Positions 1 to 11,945 are shown, counted from the stretch's first letter. The stretch: 64,000 nt of DNA from Strongylocentrotus purpuratus (GCF_000002235.5 NW_022145615.1:16354712-16418711), one strand, 5' to 3'. Made by a program: numbers and translations. The notes: generated by a model from the sequence alone, not told the origin.

Positions 1-720
1 GTTCGCCCCTCCTGCGCAAAGCGTGGAAGCTATGACGTTTCATTTAATAATTAGAGAAAGAAGACGATTCATTGTTCCAACCCCGACTCTTAATCCTTGT
101 CTGAATTCAGTTCCCCCCCCCCCTCCCGCGCGAAGCGCATAAGCTTTGACGTTTCAATAAATTATTACTCTTAATCCTTGTCTGAATTCATTTTCGTCCA
201 TCCCGCGCGAAGCGCTGAAGCTTTCACGTTTCATTTAATTATTAGAGCAAGAAGACGATCCGTTGTACCGGTCTCGACTCTTAATCCTTGTCTGAAATCA
301 GTCCCCCTCCCGCGCGAAATGCGGAAACTTTGTCTTTCAATAAATTATTACTCTTAACCCTTGTCTGAATTCATTTTCGCCCATCCTGCGCGAAGCGCGG
401 AAGCTATCACGTTTCATTAAATTTATAGAGAAAGAAGACGATTCATTTTATCGTGTATTTGTCTGAATTCAGTTTTCCCCCTCCCACGCGAAGCGCGGAA
501 GCTTTGTCGTTTTATTTAATTATTACTCTTAATCCTTGTCTGAAATCATTTTCGCGTTTCATCAAAACCGTTCTCGACTCTTAATCCTAGTCTGAATTCA
601 ATTCCCCCCCCCCCCCTCCCGTGCAAAGCGCGGAAGACGATTCGTTGTACCGTTAGTACTCTTAATCTTGTCTGAATTCAATTTCCCCCACTATATGTGC
701 AGTGTTACATGATGTAAGTA
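1..720 (-). repeat. tandem array of ~110-bp unit with GC-rich hairpin core
   Basis: Several degenerate copies of one unit run off the left edge. Read on the minus strand each unit has ACGGTACAACGAATCGTCTT, then TTTCTCTAATAATTTAATGA, then an AAGCTTCCGCGCTTCGCGCG hairpin core, a G-rich run, and GAATTCAGACAAGGATTAAG. The same unit recurs at 20640-20920, 34480-34660, 39150-39610, 45070-46545 and 49543-49665, often inside elements with hAT-like ends. It is therefore probably the body of a non-autonomous transposon whose ends lie outside the window here. No coding potential. Confidence 0.85.
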
Positions 721-1030
721 TGGAACGCTCGTTCGCAAATCTGTGCATGCTCAGCCCGAGTGGTAGGTAGCATGTTATCTCCCGGCAGTGCTTTGCACAA
801 AGCTTCTGGAAAGGATTTTTTTACCAGTGTTACTGTTGGTGGCCACTATAAGGCCCTTAGTGACAATAAAAACATAAGCTCTTCCTGGCTTTTTTGGGGA
901 ATGGGTCAGTTTGCAAGAATTAATGGAAAAACTAGCATTTTGTCGAAAATCATGTGATATCACGAACATATACATCACTTGTGAAAAAAAGTCGTGGTTC
1001 AATTTTATTTGGGGGGGCTGAAGCCCCCCC
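721..1030. other. no gene; short G/C inverted repeat at right end
   Basis: No gene is recognised. The stretch ends in a perfect small inverted repeat, seven G, CTGAAG, seven C (1011-1030). G or C runs of this kind sit next to hAT-like MITE ends elsewhere in the window, so this may be a transposon remnant. Confidence 0.4.
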
Positions 1031-1860
1031 AAGCACCCCCACCAGTACGCCAGTGCATCTTAACACTTCTTGATGTAAAGTATTACCTCCCCAATCATTC
1101 CTGGCCAATAGCATCTGTCACTCAGTTCCTGCACTGTTTTGTCCACTCCTTGGTGCCCCCATCTGACATGAGTAGAATGGTTTCTCTCAACACTTGGGGT
1201 ACTAACAGATGTCGTACCTTGCCAATAATAACATCTATCTCTCTATACAAGACACCTTGATATAATCGATACCGTGTCAACTTCTAACTTCGCTGAGCTT
1301 AAATTTGCCAAAGGGTTGATACCTGTCAACACAGTGCAATGAGCTCCCATGAGATAGGGTGCAAACTTTTCTGTCACAGTCCATTTAAGGGCAAGCAGTT
1401 CAAGTTTGAAACTGCTCAAGTCTGTAAAGTTCTTCCCTGCGTATGCAATAGGATGGAGTCGACCATCATCTCCTCTCTGAAGTAAGCATGTCCTTAAGCC
1501 TTTCATGGAAGCATCCGTCTCCAAGATGAAGTCCTTGTCAAACTTGGGGTAGGTAAGCACTGGGGCACTAGTAAGTTGCATCTTCTTGTTCTTGTCCTCA
1601 CTCAAACTCTGTCTTGCTGCTATTTCCTTTCAGGGTAACATTATGCAGAGGACCAGCCATGTAAGAGAATCCTTCCATAAAACGACGATAATAGGATGCT
1701 AATCCTAAGAATGAGCTACCTTCCTTGCCATTCTTGGTTCGTGGCCAATCCTGAACTTTATTCACCTTTTTAGGATCTACCCTGACTCCTTCACTTGTTA
1801 CTAAATGTCCAAGGCACTCACTTGACTTCTTGGCGGAAGAATTCACATTTCTTGCAGTTC
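1031..1860 (-). mobile_element. Ty3/gypsy-type LTR retroelement fossil, pol fragment
   Basis: Conceptual translation on the minus strand shows the thumb/connection part of a Ty3/gypsy reverse transcriptase (CLGHLVTSEGVRVDPKKV, then FLGLASYYRRFMEGFSYMA) and the start of the RNase H domain (FILETDASMKGLRTCLLQ, PIAYAGKNFT). Sequence further downstream, towards 1031, may be the integrase side. Only part of pol is present; gag, the catalytic reverse transcriptase core and LTRs were not seen. It is broken, with several breaks, and looks old. Confidence 0.8.
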
Positions 1861-4800
1861 ACCTTGAGTCCGTTTTATTCTTAAACGATGCCTTAAAGGT
1901 ATCGTTATATCTAAGATGTACGGCCCTACGTGTTATCAGTGTCTGTGTTATGGTGTAATATTCCTAAAAAATAATCGCTTCAAAATGATCAAGAAGTGCC
2001 TCAAAAAAGTAAAAATCTTTGAGTGACCGGTTTACCACACTCGTTTTCCCTAATCAAATGTAGTGTTATGAATACCGTTAGGAAACCGCAAAATTTGGTT
2101 TCGATTTCCAATCATAAATATCTTGATAATCAGACAGGCGATCGGCTTGTAAACTCATGGGGTTTCCTGACTGACCTAAAGGTTTATATTTATCATTGCA
2201 GCATGAGCTAAATCCAGGCTTTTATTTCAGAATCTGAGACAAAGCTACTGGATCCCTTTAAAGGAAAACAACTTACTTCAATCTTCCAAAGGTAAACTCA
2301 GGTGTAAACTGACACTATAGGCGTTCCCAGCTAAATACACAGCCCGTCACACGCACGACATCATCAGCCCATGACAAGATGCAATGTGTGTCTTACGTTC
2401 ACTGCTATGCCAGGCAGATTTCCGCGCCCACACACCTATCAAAATACTATTAACAAAATATCCTTTCTCTTCTTGCTATTCTTCTACAAGCACCTTCTGA
2501 ATAAAGTAAAATTTACTTATGACACATTTATGCAATCTTGCAACAATTCTTCCTCAAAATTACAAAACAAACTTTTAAATCTTTCACCGTCATTTTAGCG
2601 GCAGTTTTATGCAAATTTTCCAAAGTCATTTGCATAAGAAAAAGATACGTACAAATCCAAATTCCTTCAGTGACATCAACAACCACAAGAAGTGACTGCG
2701 TTTCCTGAGCTGGCGCGGCTTTAACTTTGCCCACAGTGTAGGCTTCACTTTAGAATCTTGTTAGATCTAGGCTATAGGCTATAATTATAGTCTACACGTA
2801 GATCTAACATCATTTATACCCACATCTTAAGTGAATCATGTACCTTGAATTTGGATATGTACATGTACATTCTAATTTAAAATGACTAAATAAATGCCTG
2901 TTTAGGAAGATTAATGTGGAAGTTTACCAATGGCAATGTCGATTTGTAAAGAGTAGGCTGGGGGGGGGGGGGAGGCACAACCCTTTTGTGCCCCTTTTTT
3001 TCTTCAGATGTGGCTTTGTCAGTAGCATATACCTAGTCACCTACTTATGGGCAATTATAACTTGTGTTCAATATGCCATGGCAAAGATTACCATAGCCAT
3101 AGGTCTAGATTCGTTTTTGCTCCACAAGTGGGGCATTTTATAATCCATGTCAAGATTTAGCTTAGTTAGGATATAGGCTAGATCTGCCAACAACAACAAA
3201 AACAAAACAAAAAAGGTGTCTCTTCCGACTCCTAGCTTCCTAATCTTACCCCCCCCCCCTTTAAGTCTAAGTTATGACACTTTGGAATATTTAGAAGAAA
3301 AAGACATGTTTAGAGAGAAAAAAGGTTTATATTATTTGCGTATTTAATACTAATGTCTTAATGTTTACTTTGTTTAATGTAAATTATCAGGACTATATGC
3401 TACCCCTTTTTGTGTTTTGTTGTTGAGAATTCTGAATCCAACCCTACATATCCATGGGTATTTCTAACTCTAAAGGACATGAACAAAATTATAAACTGAT
3501 AACTGATACATGCATTTGATACTTACTTTAACCTTACTAAGTTTCTATTGTCATTCAATATTTATTGTAGATTCTATGGAACCAAGAAGCAGATAATGAC
3601 TACAGAAGTGCAACAGAGAGTATCAGGACCCGATCATCATATGTTATGGTGTAGATCTAATCAGGAACACCCAAGTTGAAACTCTGGTAAGGTATATTTG
3701 TATGAAGTTTGAAAATAATCAGGCTGTATGGCCCATGAGAACTGCACTCATCATGAACATATTACCAATATTTTGGGGAACTGTTATCTCATGTTGCGTT
3801 ATATCTTATAATTCTCATTTATTCTCGAGCTTTATTTGGGTGAAAAACTACGGTGTTGCTAAATAAACAATCCAATATATTCACTCAGCATGATATTGAA
3901 AGACTTACTAAAAGGCATTATTTTGTGTTCAATATTAAATGATATCTATCAAACTTTTTTTTCACAAAATTTAGGAACAGAACAGTAGATAGACCTATGT
4001 TTATAAACAACTTATAATAAATAGACTTCTAACGACACATGTACTGCCTCTTATTGCATGTAGCAAATGTTTAACAATAATAATAAGTTAAGAAAACTAA
4101 TTTTGACAGTTACTTGTAAAAAAAATTGGAAATAAATATAAACCGTTACTCTACCCTTCAAAAAAGGCCTTATCATATAGACATAGACAAGAATGATGGC
4201 ATGACCCTCCAGTTGCACCGAGCCAGAAGCGACATAGACAAGGTGGTATTTGCCCAACGCTCTGTCCCAAAGTTAATGGAACTGACTTCCAGCAAATGTA
4301 GTGCATGCTGGCAGTCCAGAGAACTGCCAGGGACTACTCCTAAGGCAACTAATGCCCTTATCCCACTAAAATATCATCTTCCTCACACCACTTGTAGTCT
4401 TTAGTTCATCCTCGTGATAGGCTACATAGTCCTTTGAAGATTACCAGAAGAAGGAGAAGAAAAGAAGATATATCGGGGATCATGAAAGTATTTATTTGTT
4501 CTTTTAAACGCATGTATATGTAACATAGCGTTTTGATATTTAATCTTAAGCCAAGTTCTGACAAATAAATTAGGGATGCTAAAAATGGCTAAATTGAAGG
4601 GGGTGGGGATAAAATTATACAGGAGTGGTACAATAGTAGTACTGTAATAGTATTGGGTAATAATGATAATAATAACAATAATAATAGCAGTAAAACTAAT
4701 GTCAATGATCATTATAATAGCAGTAATAATAATAATAGTAACGATTATAGTAGTGATAACAACATCAATAATGTCCAATATAAAACAAAAACACCCTGCA

Positions 4801-5880
4801 TAACGGCTGAAGAAACTTGAGCGCTCATATCTCTTCAAATACTAGTATTAGAAATTTAGATATCAATCGCAGAAATATCGGTGATCGGTGGAAAAAGTGG
4901 ATTCCGGAATTTACTATACCACTCCGAATTGTAAATTTTCTCACCCTCTCAAATTTATAGTGAAACTATACCTTTTTCGTGCTCTGTACAATCGCAATGC
5001 AAAAAACTATACACGAGGGATATAATTAAAAATATATGGTCCAGAATACTGTACTAATGCTGTGTCATGGTTTTCGATGTCAGAGAATATAATACCAGTG
5101 ATCTTTCACAAATTTGATGTTAACATCACCTCTGAAGGACGTCCTAAAACTTACTTTAGCATCTGATTCTACAGGAGACATACATATAGCTCCTCCTTCG
5201 ATGAAGGAGAGTCCGTACTCTTCAGGTTCCTATATATACATCCTGAGAAAGTGGAGGCACCACTAAAGAAGCTATATAATGACCGCAATCCTGATGCTAT
5301 GGCTCCCCGCCTCGACATACATACTAGTTCCCATAGCTGGTATTATATTGATCAGGCACCACCGAACCGTTTATAGTTGTGGTATTCTCAAACTGTCGCA
5401 GAAGCCAGAATAGCCTCAAAATCCCCTCTCAACCCCCATACATATTGTTCTAGTGACTACACTGACCAAAACTAGACACAGGAGCATGGTGCCATGTGAT
5501 CTGTGGACAAAGTCAAAGCTATGGCAGAAGATAAGCATGGCAACAATGTTACACTGCAAACAAAAATTAGGTGACCTCTATTTCATTTAGCAGGGATAAA
5601 ATTCACCCATTCGGCAAATGCTCATTGTTATGTGATTTAAATATGAATCCCATAACATTGTACTTCAAATAGTAAAAGGCAATAAATTCGCCGAATTAAT
5701 AGGCCGATTTACTTGTGAAGCTGTGGGATTAGTATAGTAGTTACAGTGTCTGTCACAGAAGTGGAAAACCTCAAACAGTATACAGGCATGTCTTTGAAGG
5801 TGTAGTTGTCTGAGAAGCAAACATTAGGGACCTTTAAGAATAAACCCAAAAGAATGGAAAAGGAAGGAATCATAAAATAA
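1861..5880. other. intergenic region, no recognised gene
   Basis: Four kilobases of AT-rich sequence with only short, unconvincing open frames. It holds a G run at 2959-2971, a C run near 3250 and an ATA/ATC-rich simple repeat (4635-4790, listed separately). Nothing else was recognised on either strand. Confidence 0.5.
4635..4790. repeat. ATA/ATC-rich simple repeat
   Basis: A degenerate trinucleotide tract of ATA, ATC and GTA units. It leaves an open frame on the minus strand rich in isoleucine, which is a by-product of the repeat and not a gene. Confidence 0.8.
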
Positions 5881-6181
5881 TTAACAGACCCAAGTAGAGG
5901 ATGTGTCAGTTGTATGAGTAGATATTATCAAGTATTTCCTCGGTAGAAAACCAACAAAGTATCTCATCAAGACTAAATTAAGAAATGTGCCATATACTGA
6001 CAAGGTTGAGTGCAGTCTTAAATTCCAAAGGGGATGGCACTGGATTTCTGAGACGAACAATGGAAACGAGATTCTCTGAACGATCTTGAGTAAGCCTGGC
6101 TGCATGGAGAAAAGTGTGCCCAACATTGAGGAGTTCCTCGACTAGGTTAAAAATGAATGTGGTCACACCTTTAGGTCAAGG
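5881..6181 (-). other. unidentified open fragment downstream of SLC10 gene 1
   Basis: The minus strand has an open stretch with non-repetitive, protein-like composition (for example NLVEELLNVGHTFLHAARL, then VRLRNPVPSPLEFK). It is closed by a stop after about 62 codons, and related-looking sequence continues in another frame. I do not recognise the family with confidence; a faint resemblance to the cytoplasmic PTS-EIIA-like domain of SLC4 anion exchangers is not enough for a call. It could be a gene relic or chance. Confidence 0.2.
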
Positions 6182-6401
6182 CTTCCATCCCTTCCCATTC
6201 TAAAGAAAGGCAATTCAGTTGATTGACTTTGTCCCAAATGATAATGATAACTACTGTAAACTGTTTAATTGAATTGTTTGTCCTAGGGGATAATTTCCCA
6301 AAGGGTTAATAGGGGGTGGTAATTGTCCCACTGGAAATTGCCCAGGGAGAAATTTTCCTGATACGCACAACTACACATACATTTTTCAGCACTAACATAA
6401 T

Positions 6402-6971
6402 TCACATCTTCTTGTACTTGTCTCCATCAGTGTTCATGTATACGACAGGAGAAGTCTTATCCACACTGATAGCCTTCAAAGCCATTTTCTCGTCTTTCCG
6501 AATAACTTCATCATCTTGTTCAATGTCCACCTCGTCATCATCGTCATCCTCACCATCAATAACGTCGAAATCGTCAATGTGCTTGTTCATGTGCGAGCCG
6601 TTCTTCTTCATCAAGTACACGACGATCTTGTAAATGCCGATTACTAGAAACGAATCGATGTAAATGAAACATGCGTACAGGGAGGGGTAGAAGAGCATAT
6701 CGAAAAATAACGGCGAATTCGCGAAGGTTACCACAGTCAGGGTCATGGCAAGAGAAACGTTCTGCGAACCGGTCTCGAAGGCAATGGTGCGGCACTTCTT
6801 GTGGGGCTGACGGAGCAGGAAGGCGATGCCGTATCCTAGAGAGTAACCTAACAATGGTAGAGATGCGGCGCAGAACCATAGTTGCCATACAGCGTTCAAG
6901 AACGTAGGATTGAGGATGAAACTCATCACAAAAGCAGCGATGATGCACATGAAAGAGAAGATGATCCCGAC
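6402..6971 (-). CDS. SLC10A2-like: SLC10 gene 1, last coding exon
   Basis: Encodes residues 194-382: the last helices, the FETGSQN Na+-site motif, a conserved LFYPSLY segment, and a cytoplasmic tail of about 65 residues. The tail has an acidic run (five consecutive Asp) and ends in TGA at 6404-6402. The acceptor is TTGTATAG. This exon is much more diverged from gene 2 (roughly two-thirds identical in the membrane part) than exons 2 and 3. Confidence 0.92.
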   Translation of the reverse strand, partial: VGIIFSFMCIIAAFVMSFILNPTFLNAVWQLWFCAASLPLLGYSLGYGIAFLLRQPHKKCRTIAFETGSQNVSLAMTLTVVTFANSPLFFDMLFYPSLYACFIYIDSFLVIGIYKIVVYLMKKNGSHMNKHIDDFDVIDGEDDDDDEVDIEQDDEVIRKDEKMALKAISVDKTSPVVYMNTDGDKYKKM

Positions 6972-9900
6972 CTATACAAATCAGTAAGAAATTAAACACA
7001 ATGACACCACATGTATAGAATCATCTCAATTCAAATGATGTGTATTAAATATCACACAAGTGTGTTTTGACCGAGGAGTGTATCATTTATATTGATCAGG
7101 GGAGGGGTGAAAGGAACACAGTATCACTGAAAAATGAAACACACCCCGAAGAATGTAGAAGTATTCTAATCGTCATGGATTGATTATTAAATTTGATGTT
7201 CCGCCATCTCCAGAACAGTTAACATATTTTTTATATGCAGTTTTCAAATATTTCGGCTACCCCAACTACCCCCAATGACAATTCTTGGTCAAAACCTGAG
7301 ATGCGTACACTTTAACAGTATGTAGATAATTCGATTATATAATATATTATATTGTATTTTATTCTAATTACCACTAAATAACTGACAAAATATGGCGAGT
7401 TTCACGCAAGAAATCAAGCATTTTGGGATATTGCTGATAGACATTTCCTCCTTAGTATTTATTGCACGATAAATCAAACGAATAAGTAAATAAGTAAATT
7501 GCTGAATACAAGAGGTGGAAACATTACACTGTCCTCATGATCAGTGTTCCCTTATTCAAACGAGTTTTAGCCTGATGACGTAGGGGAAAGCACTTCTTTA
7601 GTATAGCGCTCTTTTTTTGCAAAAGACTTCGGAATAGGTTCGGCCATTCTCTACGATCGAGAATGTTAAGTTGAGCGCGGAGGAAAAAGCCAGTGGGGGA
7701 AAGTTTGATGATTGTCTGGTCGATCATTTGCCTAGACCCAATGCCACTGCGTTTCCTTGATCTTTCTTTGAGGGTTGGCAATATTAGTTAGTACAGTAAT
7801 GCGGTCCAAGCACAATACGTGCCGTATTTGGATTCATCCTATCTGATATTTTTGTGTTTGTTTTCAGTTATCCCAGTATTAACGATGCCACTCTGGGGCC
7901 TAATATTCCCCGTAGACACATAATAGATCATTCGCTGGAACTTTAAATCCGTTCAAAATTCTGAGCATGTGTGGTATTGTGCCTGCTCACTTGATTATTT
8001 CATTAGGGACTTTTAGATTTGCACGTCGACAGCTTTGACTGTAACGTGTGACGTCATTTTAAGGCACTGCGCATGCGTTATGTCGTCTCAGTCGGCGATC
8101 CACAATGCGTCAACCTTGATTTTCCTAAATCTAGTACATGCTGAAAGGTACTAGTATGCCGCGTGCGCATAAAATATACAGTTCCTCAGGTAGACAAAGG
8201 AACATCCCTTTTCCTGTTATTATGTAAAAATGTGTAGAACAGGTGTCACATGCATATTCACCTGTTCTACACATATTTACATATTAGCAGTGAAGGGATG
8301 TTCTTTTGTTGAGGGTAGAATGAGGAACTGTATTTTTTGTCCTCTTTCTTTGTCAGTGATGTTTATTGTGTTACTTCCTGCATGCATATCGTCGAGTGCA
8401 ATCTAAAAGATTTCTAATTGTAGCCAACATGGGCAGTTAAGTACGTTGACACGCATGATCAGTCGGCGTTCGTCGTGTTCTCGTCCACTCAATCTAAAAG
8501 TCCCTATTCACATGCCTTGACCTTTTCAGATTATTTTGAACCAATCCGGAAATCCGGACTGGATAGATATCACGTAGTCCCATATACATTTTTCTGTGTA
8601 CAGTGATTGTAACTTAACCAAGACTGGGCCAAATTTCTTATCATTTTGATGATTCCAGAACCTTGCTGTATACACTAATATTTGTATGCTAGGTGATCAA
8701 CCTGTTCTGATCGATCGATTCCACAACGTTTCTTTCACAATGCAATCGCATGACCGGAACTGGTCGATCTATACATTTAACGTCAACTAATAGCGTATAC
8801 TGCTTTGTTAGACAAGCACATACCAACGAGATTGGAACCAAGTCGGCCAAACTCTGTTTATAGATGATTTGCTCTCCCTGAAATTTACCGCTCCCTTTTT
8901 TTCTTTCGGGAAGAGTGATTTTTCGAGAGAATAAATCAGTGGACTTTGCGCCATCTACGTGGGGGTAGATGAACAGCAGTTAAACCAATTTTTGCCATAC
9001 AAGTAATCTCGACGTCCCACATTGCATTTATCATGTGAAAGATATACCAGAGGCTTCTAGTTTATTTTTTTAAAATTATTTCTAGAGCAAGATTTACCTA
9101 TACAGGTGTTAAAATGGTTTTCAAGAAGGTAATTAAGACCAGAAATGGTTAATATTGCAAAGCAAACCCATCATTTGATTCCTAATATATGTTTTGAGAG
9201 AGAAAAAATGCGCGTGTGAGACACGAGGGACAGTGGAAAGGGGGTGAAACAAGGAATCGAAGTGTTAATAGACAACATTTTTTTTTCTTCAAGAAATAGG
9301 CAATAATAAACTTACCCTAGTGATATATTTGGTCCATTCTTTCCTCCACCAGCGGACAAACACCCCGAAAGCGACGGGAATGAGAATGCTAACCAAAGTG
9401 GTTACAATGTTGACATAGGGAATGACTGCTTTATCGTCGGTCCATACTCGGGAATAGATGAAGAGATTAAGAGGCATCATACCTATAGCAACCGTCGTGG
9501 ACACCGCCGTCATACACACACTAAAAATGATAAAATACATGCATTATTCTTCATATCCCCCTATTTTATTGGTAATTTTTTTTTGGCTAGACAGAATGAG
9601 TGGTCATATAGGCAGTGATGTAGCGTGACTCCATCCACTGAGGGGGCATTGGAACGATTCTTTTATTTTCACATGGGGGGGGGGGGGGGCACCACCGGTC
9701 TTACTAAGAAAATAAAATGCAAATTTAAAAGATGGTCCAGGCGTCACCTTTTTATCATCACTTGAGAGTGAGAGAAAGGGAGAGAGGGGGAGGATAGTGC
9801 CCCCGTGTCCCCTTGTGTCCAACTGTATGTAAACAAACAGTACGTATCACAAATTATACAAGTAGAACTTTGATGATTAAAATTTATGATTAGTATATCA

Positions 9901-11622
9901 ATATTTGTCACGATCGTGCGCTATGTTTACACCATTATTCACTTTTGTATTGTTTTCGTTATGGTTATTATTATTATCATTATTATCATCGTTTTTGTTA
10001 TTATCATTATCTTCGTTGTTGATTGTCATGATTATTATAAATATTTTGTTGATGTTACTATACTACTAGTAGTACTACTATTGACATAATTATTATCATT
10101 ATCGTCATTATTATCATTAGTTTCGGTATTGTTATCATAATTACTACTACATGTACTATCATCATCATCTTCATAGTTATGATCATCGTTGTCATTTTTA
10201 GATTCGATTCTCATTCCCAGCCCTTGATGCCAAATACAAATCTGAGCCTTTAGGAGCACTTATTGTTTAGTTTTGTTTTTACCTGAGGCAGACATCCCCT
10301 TTCGTCCAGTAAGTAAAAAGATTCGAGAGGGTGCCCCCGGGACAGCAAGCAAGAATGAGAAGCGATAGTGCCCCCGCGGCCTCCAGTCTAAAAGCAAGCC
10401 CGAGACAGAATGCGATGAGGGGCATCAGGACAAACTGACATAGCATCCCAACGAAGAAACCAGCAGGATGACGAAACTGCGATGGATACCGAAAGAAGTC
10501 TTCAATTCAATGTGCAATTATCAATAAACATGAATATATCATACCTACTTTTCTTTGAAGTGTCTATTAGCAAACTTTTACATTCACATTGTTTTCAGAT
10601 TGGTCGTATAAAACTAAAGCTTGTACCAAAATACTTATTTTTGTAGGTGTGTCCTTTATCGATCTACCCCTTTCATATTCAATTTGACACACCTGGTTAT
10701 ATGATTACGGTTTGATATATTTTTATTTTACTAATTTCAGATTAGTAAAAGAATTCATTTGGGATATATTGCTCTTTGCAGGAGTGAGATTCAACAGCAA
10801 CAGTAACAACAACAAAAAAGCAATTACTCTTTCCTTATGTTTATTCATGAATAATTTACATATATATTTTTTAGGATAGAAATGATGCGAGACAACCTTC
10901 GTGTAGAGTTTGTCACAAGGCGAACGGCAGTTATTTTAAACTTTTTGCAATCGGTTGATTTGGGTGTTTGGTAATCTACAGATTAATGAAATGCAGGCAT
11001 CAAGATAGGAAGTAAAGAAAGACATCTAAGAACTGTATGATGGATTGCGGTGAGATATATTTCTGATTATTACACACAAATTTCTAGCCTGATCTAGAGG
11101 AAACAAACAGCGGAGGCAATGCAAACTGGAGGAATGGTATATTTACTAAGCTGGCTACAGTTCCCATGGTGAGGATATTGTGTCTTGTCATCAGTGAGTT
11201 TTAAGTAACGCTCACTCATCCCATTTTATAACATCAGGGCCACGTCTTTTAAAAAGTTGATATTAATCGCAGCTATGTACATAAGAGATAGGAGCCTTCT
11301 ACAGACGTGTATCAATCAGATATTAATATTCACATCTTTATTTACGTCTTTAAGCCTCATACAATCTATCAGGCATATTTCAGATTATGAAAAATATCAG
11401 TTGTAGAAGAAATGAAATGTAGCAGATGTTGTTTGTACTAACCGTGCCTTTGAAGTCTTTGAGGTCAATAGTACATCCCATAGAGAGCATGAGAAAGGTC
11501 AGGATCAAGATGTTGATCACCTTGGTGGCTAACTTTATGGATGCAATGTTACTCGGTGCAGTGTGATTCCCTGCCACTTCTATCATCGTCGTCATCAGTG
11601 TAGTTATGGTCTCTCTTTCCAT
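6402..11622 (-). CDS. SLC10A2-like: SLC10-family sodium/bile acid (organic anion) cotransporter, gene 1 (four coding exons)
   Basis: Coding exons 11622-11443, 10476-10283, 9520-9316 and 6971-6402 join in frame to 382 residues (human SLC10A2 has 348). The family carries bile acids or other organic anions into cells with Na+ through a bundle of about nine membrane helices. Visible signatures are LSMGCTIDL in exon 1, CCPGGTLSN (residues 104-112), MTAVST plus GMMPL in exon 3, and FETGSQN (E259, Q263, N264) in exon 4. The last two are Na+-site motifs in NTCP/ASBT. All junctions are GT-AG and intron phases match gene 2. The N-terminus has an NHT glycosylation sequon; the tail is unusually acidic (DGEDDDDDEVD). 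Family identity is firm; the ASBT-like subtype and substrate are inferred. Confidence 0.92.
6972..8003 (-). other. SLC10 gene 1 intron 3, 3' part
   Basis: Intronic AT-rich sequence with no recognised element. The open frame at 7781-7524 shows no family features. Confidence 0.5.
8004..8506. mobile_element. MITE with TAGGGACTTTTAGATT ends, interrupted by a second MITE
   Basis: The terminal inverted repeats are TAGGGACTTTTAGATTTGC at 8004 and AATCTAAAAGTCCCTA ending at 8506. The subterminal region has TGTAACGTGTGACGTC and TTTTAAGGCA motifs shared with a 153-bp copy at 18375-18527. Flanks fit a TA (or ATT) target duplication, as in Tc1/mariner-type MITEs. A separate palindromic element sits inside at 8177-8332. 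No transposase. Confidence 0.8.
8177..8332. mobile_element. palindromic foldback MITE nested inside another MITE
   Basis: The 156-bp element begins TACAGTTCCTCA and ends TGAGGAACTGTA, and most of its length is an imperfect inverted repeat: AAAGGAACATCCCTTTT with AAGGGATGTTCTTTTGTT, and TGTGTAGAACAGGTG with CACCTGTTCTACACA. It would fold into one long hairpin if transcribed. No coding capacity. Confidence 0.8.
8507..9315 (-). other. SLC10 gene 1 intron 3, 5' part
   Basis: Intronic sequence up to the GTAAGT donor at 9315-9310. No recognisable element or gene. Confidence 0.5.
9316..9520 (-). CDS. SLC10A2-like: SLC10 gene 1, coding exon 3
   Basis: Encodes residues 126-193 (VCMTAVSTTVAIGMMPLN onward, ending WWRKEWTKYITR). 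One base completes the split Ser125 codon. The acceptor is TTTTTAG and the donor AGG/GTAAGT. Only three of 68 residues differ from exon 3 of gene 2. Confidence 0.92.
9521..10282 (-). other. SLC10 gene 1 intron 2, with possible MITE remnant and simple repeat
   Basis: A CAGTGATGTAGCGTGACTCC sequence at 9614, with a G run at 9677-9689, looks like a decayed hAT-type end, but no partner end was found. The right half is ATT/ATC-rich simple sequence (9955-10200). No exon signal. Confidence 0.45.
9955..10200. repeat. ATT/ATC-rich simple repeat
   Basis: A degenerate trinucleotide tract of TTA, TCA and TCG units. Isoleucine-rich and Asp/Asn-rich open frames on the two strands here come from the repeat. 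Confidence 0.8.
10283..10476 (-). CDS. SLC10A2-like: SLC10 gene 1, coding exon 2
   Basis: Encodes residues 61-124 plus two bases of codon 125. It starts FRHPAGFFVGMLCQ and carries the crossover motif CCPGGTLSN; S111 and N112 match Na+-site residues in NTCP/ASBT, and Q74 aligns with the second Na+ site. The acceptor is ATCGCAG and the donor CAG/GTAAAA. Same length (194 bp) and about 92% nucleotide identity to exon 2 of gene 2. Confidence 0.92.
10477..11442 (-). other. SLC10 gene 1 intron 1
   Basis: AT-rich intron between a GTTAGT donor and an ATCGCAG acceptor. No element was recognised. Confidence 0.5.
11443..11622 (-). CDS. SLC10A2-like: SLC10 gene 1, coding exon 1
   Basis: Encodes residues 1-60: a short extracellular N-terminus with an NHT sequon, then the first helix ending in the family signature SMGCTIDL. 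The ATG at 11622 was chosen because it gives an N-terminus of normal length; one in-frame Met nearby (residue 10) is a possible alternative. The donor after ACG is GTTAGT, phase 0. Confidence 0.85.
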
Positions 11623-11894
11623 CTTGAAAGCACTGATGATTTTTTTTTTTCAGGCGAAAGAGCTATACAAGGAATGAGCGGATACAAAAAGAAAATGGTG
11701 TATCGATGGAGTTTTAACGTCGCTGTCGATTGTATCTAATGGTGCAGTATATCCAGTAGTTGGAAGGCAACTGAGGTGGGGGGGGGGGGGGGGTCACTGA
11801 TCTTCATTCCAGTTCATCTAACATGTGATTACTGAGCCGTGACCGACACAAAACGTGGACATAGAAATCAGCACGTAACACTCAATTTACTTAC

Positions 11895-11945
11895 CTGTCG
11901 CTGTCATCTATTCCAGGGAAGTAACAACTTCACGAGAAAGAAAAA
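11895..11945 (-). other. possible 5' UTR exon of SLC10 gene 1
   Basis: A strong donor, CAG/GTAAGT, lies at 11897-11889 on the minus strand, 270 bases upstream of the start codon, and could end a non-coding first exon. The matching acceptor before the ATG is unclear, and the 5' limit shown is arbitrary. Confidence 0.25.

Noticed and set aside
1243-1846. Host protease- or nuclease-like gene
   Set aside because: Motifs are those of a Ty3/gypsy pol fragment; treated as a fossil.
4422-4838. 138-codon isoleucine-rich minus-strand frame resembling a membrane protein
   Set aside because: It is a translation of an ATA/ATC simple repeat; the hydrophobicity is an artefact.
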